This document shows positions 5,442 to 6,339 of a stretch of 6,339 nt of DNA, piece after piece. The stretch is taken from NCBI GenBank assembly GCA_002433335.1, contig DJHY01000134.1, forward strand, positions 1 to 6,339, given 5' to 3'. The notes under the pieces were generated by a model that saw only the letters and a list, made by a program, of their open reading frames with translations, ran no database searches and was not told the origin of the DNA. This DNA comes from Rhodospirillaceae bacterium UBA6608. GTDB taxonomy: Bacteria > Pseudomonadota > Alphaproteobacteria > Rhodospirillales_A > Casp-alpha2. The position numbers and the translations under genes are program-made. Each line of letters begins with the position of its first letter. The first letter of the stretch is position 1.

Positions 5442-6339
5442 ATGGAATACAACACCAATTCCCTTGAAGAGAACTGGATGCCCTTCACCGGCAACCGGGA
5501 CTTCAAGAAAAGCCCCCGTCTCGTCGTGCGTGGCGAAGGCATCCATTATTACGATCACAAGGGCGGCAAGATCCTCGACGGCTCGTCGGGTCTGTTCTGC
5601 TGCCCGCTGGGGCATGGCCGCAAGGAAATCGCCGAAGCCGTTTACGAACAGCTTCTGGAAAACGATTACACCCCGCCGTTCCAGATGGGCCACCCCGGCG
5701 CCTTCGATCTGGCGCAGCGCGTCGCCCGGATCACGCCGGAGCCGATGAACCATATCTTCTTCGCTAACTCCGGCTCGGAAGCCATCGACTCGGCGCTGAA
5801 GATCGCCATGGCCTATCACCGCGCCAAGGGTCAGGGGCAGCGCACCCGCTTCGTCAGCCGCGAGCGCGCCTACCACGGCGTCAACATTGGCGGCACCTCG
5901 CTGGCCGGGATGGTCAAGAATCGCGAAACCTTCTCGGGCGTGATGCCGGGTGTCGTTCACATGCGCCACACCTGGGACCCGTCGGCCCCCTTCACCCAGG
6001 GCCAGCCGGAAAAGGGCGCGGAGTTGGCCGACGACCTGCAGCGCATTTGCGAGAACCTGGGCGGATCGACCATCGCCGCCTGCTTCGTCGAGCCGATCGC
6101 CGGGTCGACCGGCTGTCTGGTTCCGCCCAAGGGTTATCTGGAACGCCTGCGCGAAATCTGCGATGCCCATGGCATCCTGCTGGTGTTCGATGAAGTCATC
6201 ACCGGCTTCGGCCGCACGGGCGCGCCGTTCGCGGCCCAGGCCTTCGGCGTGACGCCGGACCTGATGACCATGGCCAAGGCCATCACCAACGGCTGTCAGC
6301 CGATGGGCGCCATCGCGGTCAAGGACGAGATCTACGAAA
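5442..6339 (+). CDS. tpa: Class III omega-amino acid/taurine:pyruvate aminotransferase, C-terminus cut by window edge
   Basis: A PLP-dependent, cytoplasmic transaminase; in this locus it would transfer the amino group of taurine to pyruvate, giving sulfoacetaldehyde for Xsc and alanine. 299 codons are present and the frame stays open to the right edge; family members are about 440-460 residues, so roughly a third is missing. Visible motifs: NSGSEAIDSALK (109-120, phosphate-binding GSEA), YHGVN (144-148), the PLP-ring aspartate D250 in LLVFDEVITGFGRTG and the Schiff-base lysine K279 in MTMAKAITNG. The N-terminus (WMPFTGNRDFK, PPFQMGHP, AYHRAKGQGQRTR) closely recalls beta-alanine/omega-amino acid:pyruvate aminotransferases. 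The class is secure; the taurine substrate is inferred from the divergent tauR and nearby xsc and pta. Beta-alanine, hypotaurine or another omega-amine are alternatives. Start set by the GGAGGAA site. Confidence 0.88.
   Translation, partial: MEYNTNSLEENWMPFTGNRDFKKSPRLVVRGEGIHYYDHKGGKILDGSSGLFCCPLGHGRKEIAEAVYEQLLENDYTPPFQMGHPGAFDLAQRVARITPEPMNHIFFANSGSEAIDSALKIAMAYHRAKGQGQRTRFVSRERAYHGVNIGGTSLAGMVKNRETFSGVMPGVVHMRHTWDPSAPFTQGQPEKGAELADDLQRICENLGGSTIAACFVEPIAGSTGCLVPPKGYLERLREICDAHGILLVFDEVITGFGRTGAPFAAQAFGVTPDLMTMAKAITNGCQPMGAIAVKDEIYE

Noticed and set aside
5016..6170. Minus-strand open frame of 384 codons over the aminotransferase and the divergent gap
   Set aside because: It overlaps the tauR start, the intergenic boxes and the aminotransferase; composition is that of a shadow frame.

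Overview
The window is a GC-rich segment that reads as part of a taurine (2-aminoethanesulfonate) dissimilation locus from an alphaproteobacterium, probably a Rhodospirillales-type organism. That assignment is inference from codon use, gene content and protein style. The call rests on the combination of Xsc (sulfoacetaldehyde acetyltransferase), a TauR-like MocR/GntR regulator, a class III omega-amino acid:pyruvate aminotransferase and a phosphate acetyltransferase.

Layout: four genes lie on the minus strand. Read in the direction of transcription they are tauR (5224-3743), xsc (3441-1657), an uncharacterised SAM-dependent methyltransferase (1487 or 1517 to 888), and a phosphate acetyl/butyryltransferase (837 to beyond the left edge). 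On the plus strand, divergent from tauR, is the aminotransferase (5442 to beyond the right edge). Both end genes are cut by the window, at the C-terminal end in each case.

Proposed pathway: the aminotransferase moves the amino group of taurine to pyruvate, giving sulfoacetaldehyde and alanine. Xsc, a ThDP enzyme, uses phosphate to split sulfoacetaldehyde into sulfite and acetyl phosphate. The phosphotransacetylase turns acetyl phosphate into acetyl-CoA. TauR is expected to control the divergent aminotransferase promoter and perhaps xsc. No taurine transporter, alanine dehydrogenase, sulfite exporter or sulfite oxidase is visible; they may lie outside.

Non-coding regions: the 217-bp tauR/aminotransferase gap holds three related boxes (TGGTCCAA and two exact ATGGTGCCAA copies). 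A related box (TGGTCCCAA on the minus strand) lies in the 301-bp tauR/xsc gap, next to an AT-rich inverted repeat. A strong intrinsic terminator follows xsc and separates it from the methyltransferase and pta. I see no RNA genes, CRISPR arrays, insertion sequences or phage features. Apart from the methyltransferase insertion, the aminotransferase subtype and the candidate operators, this is a recognisable metabolic locus rather than a new system.
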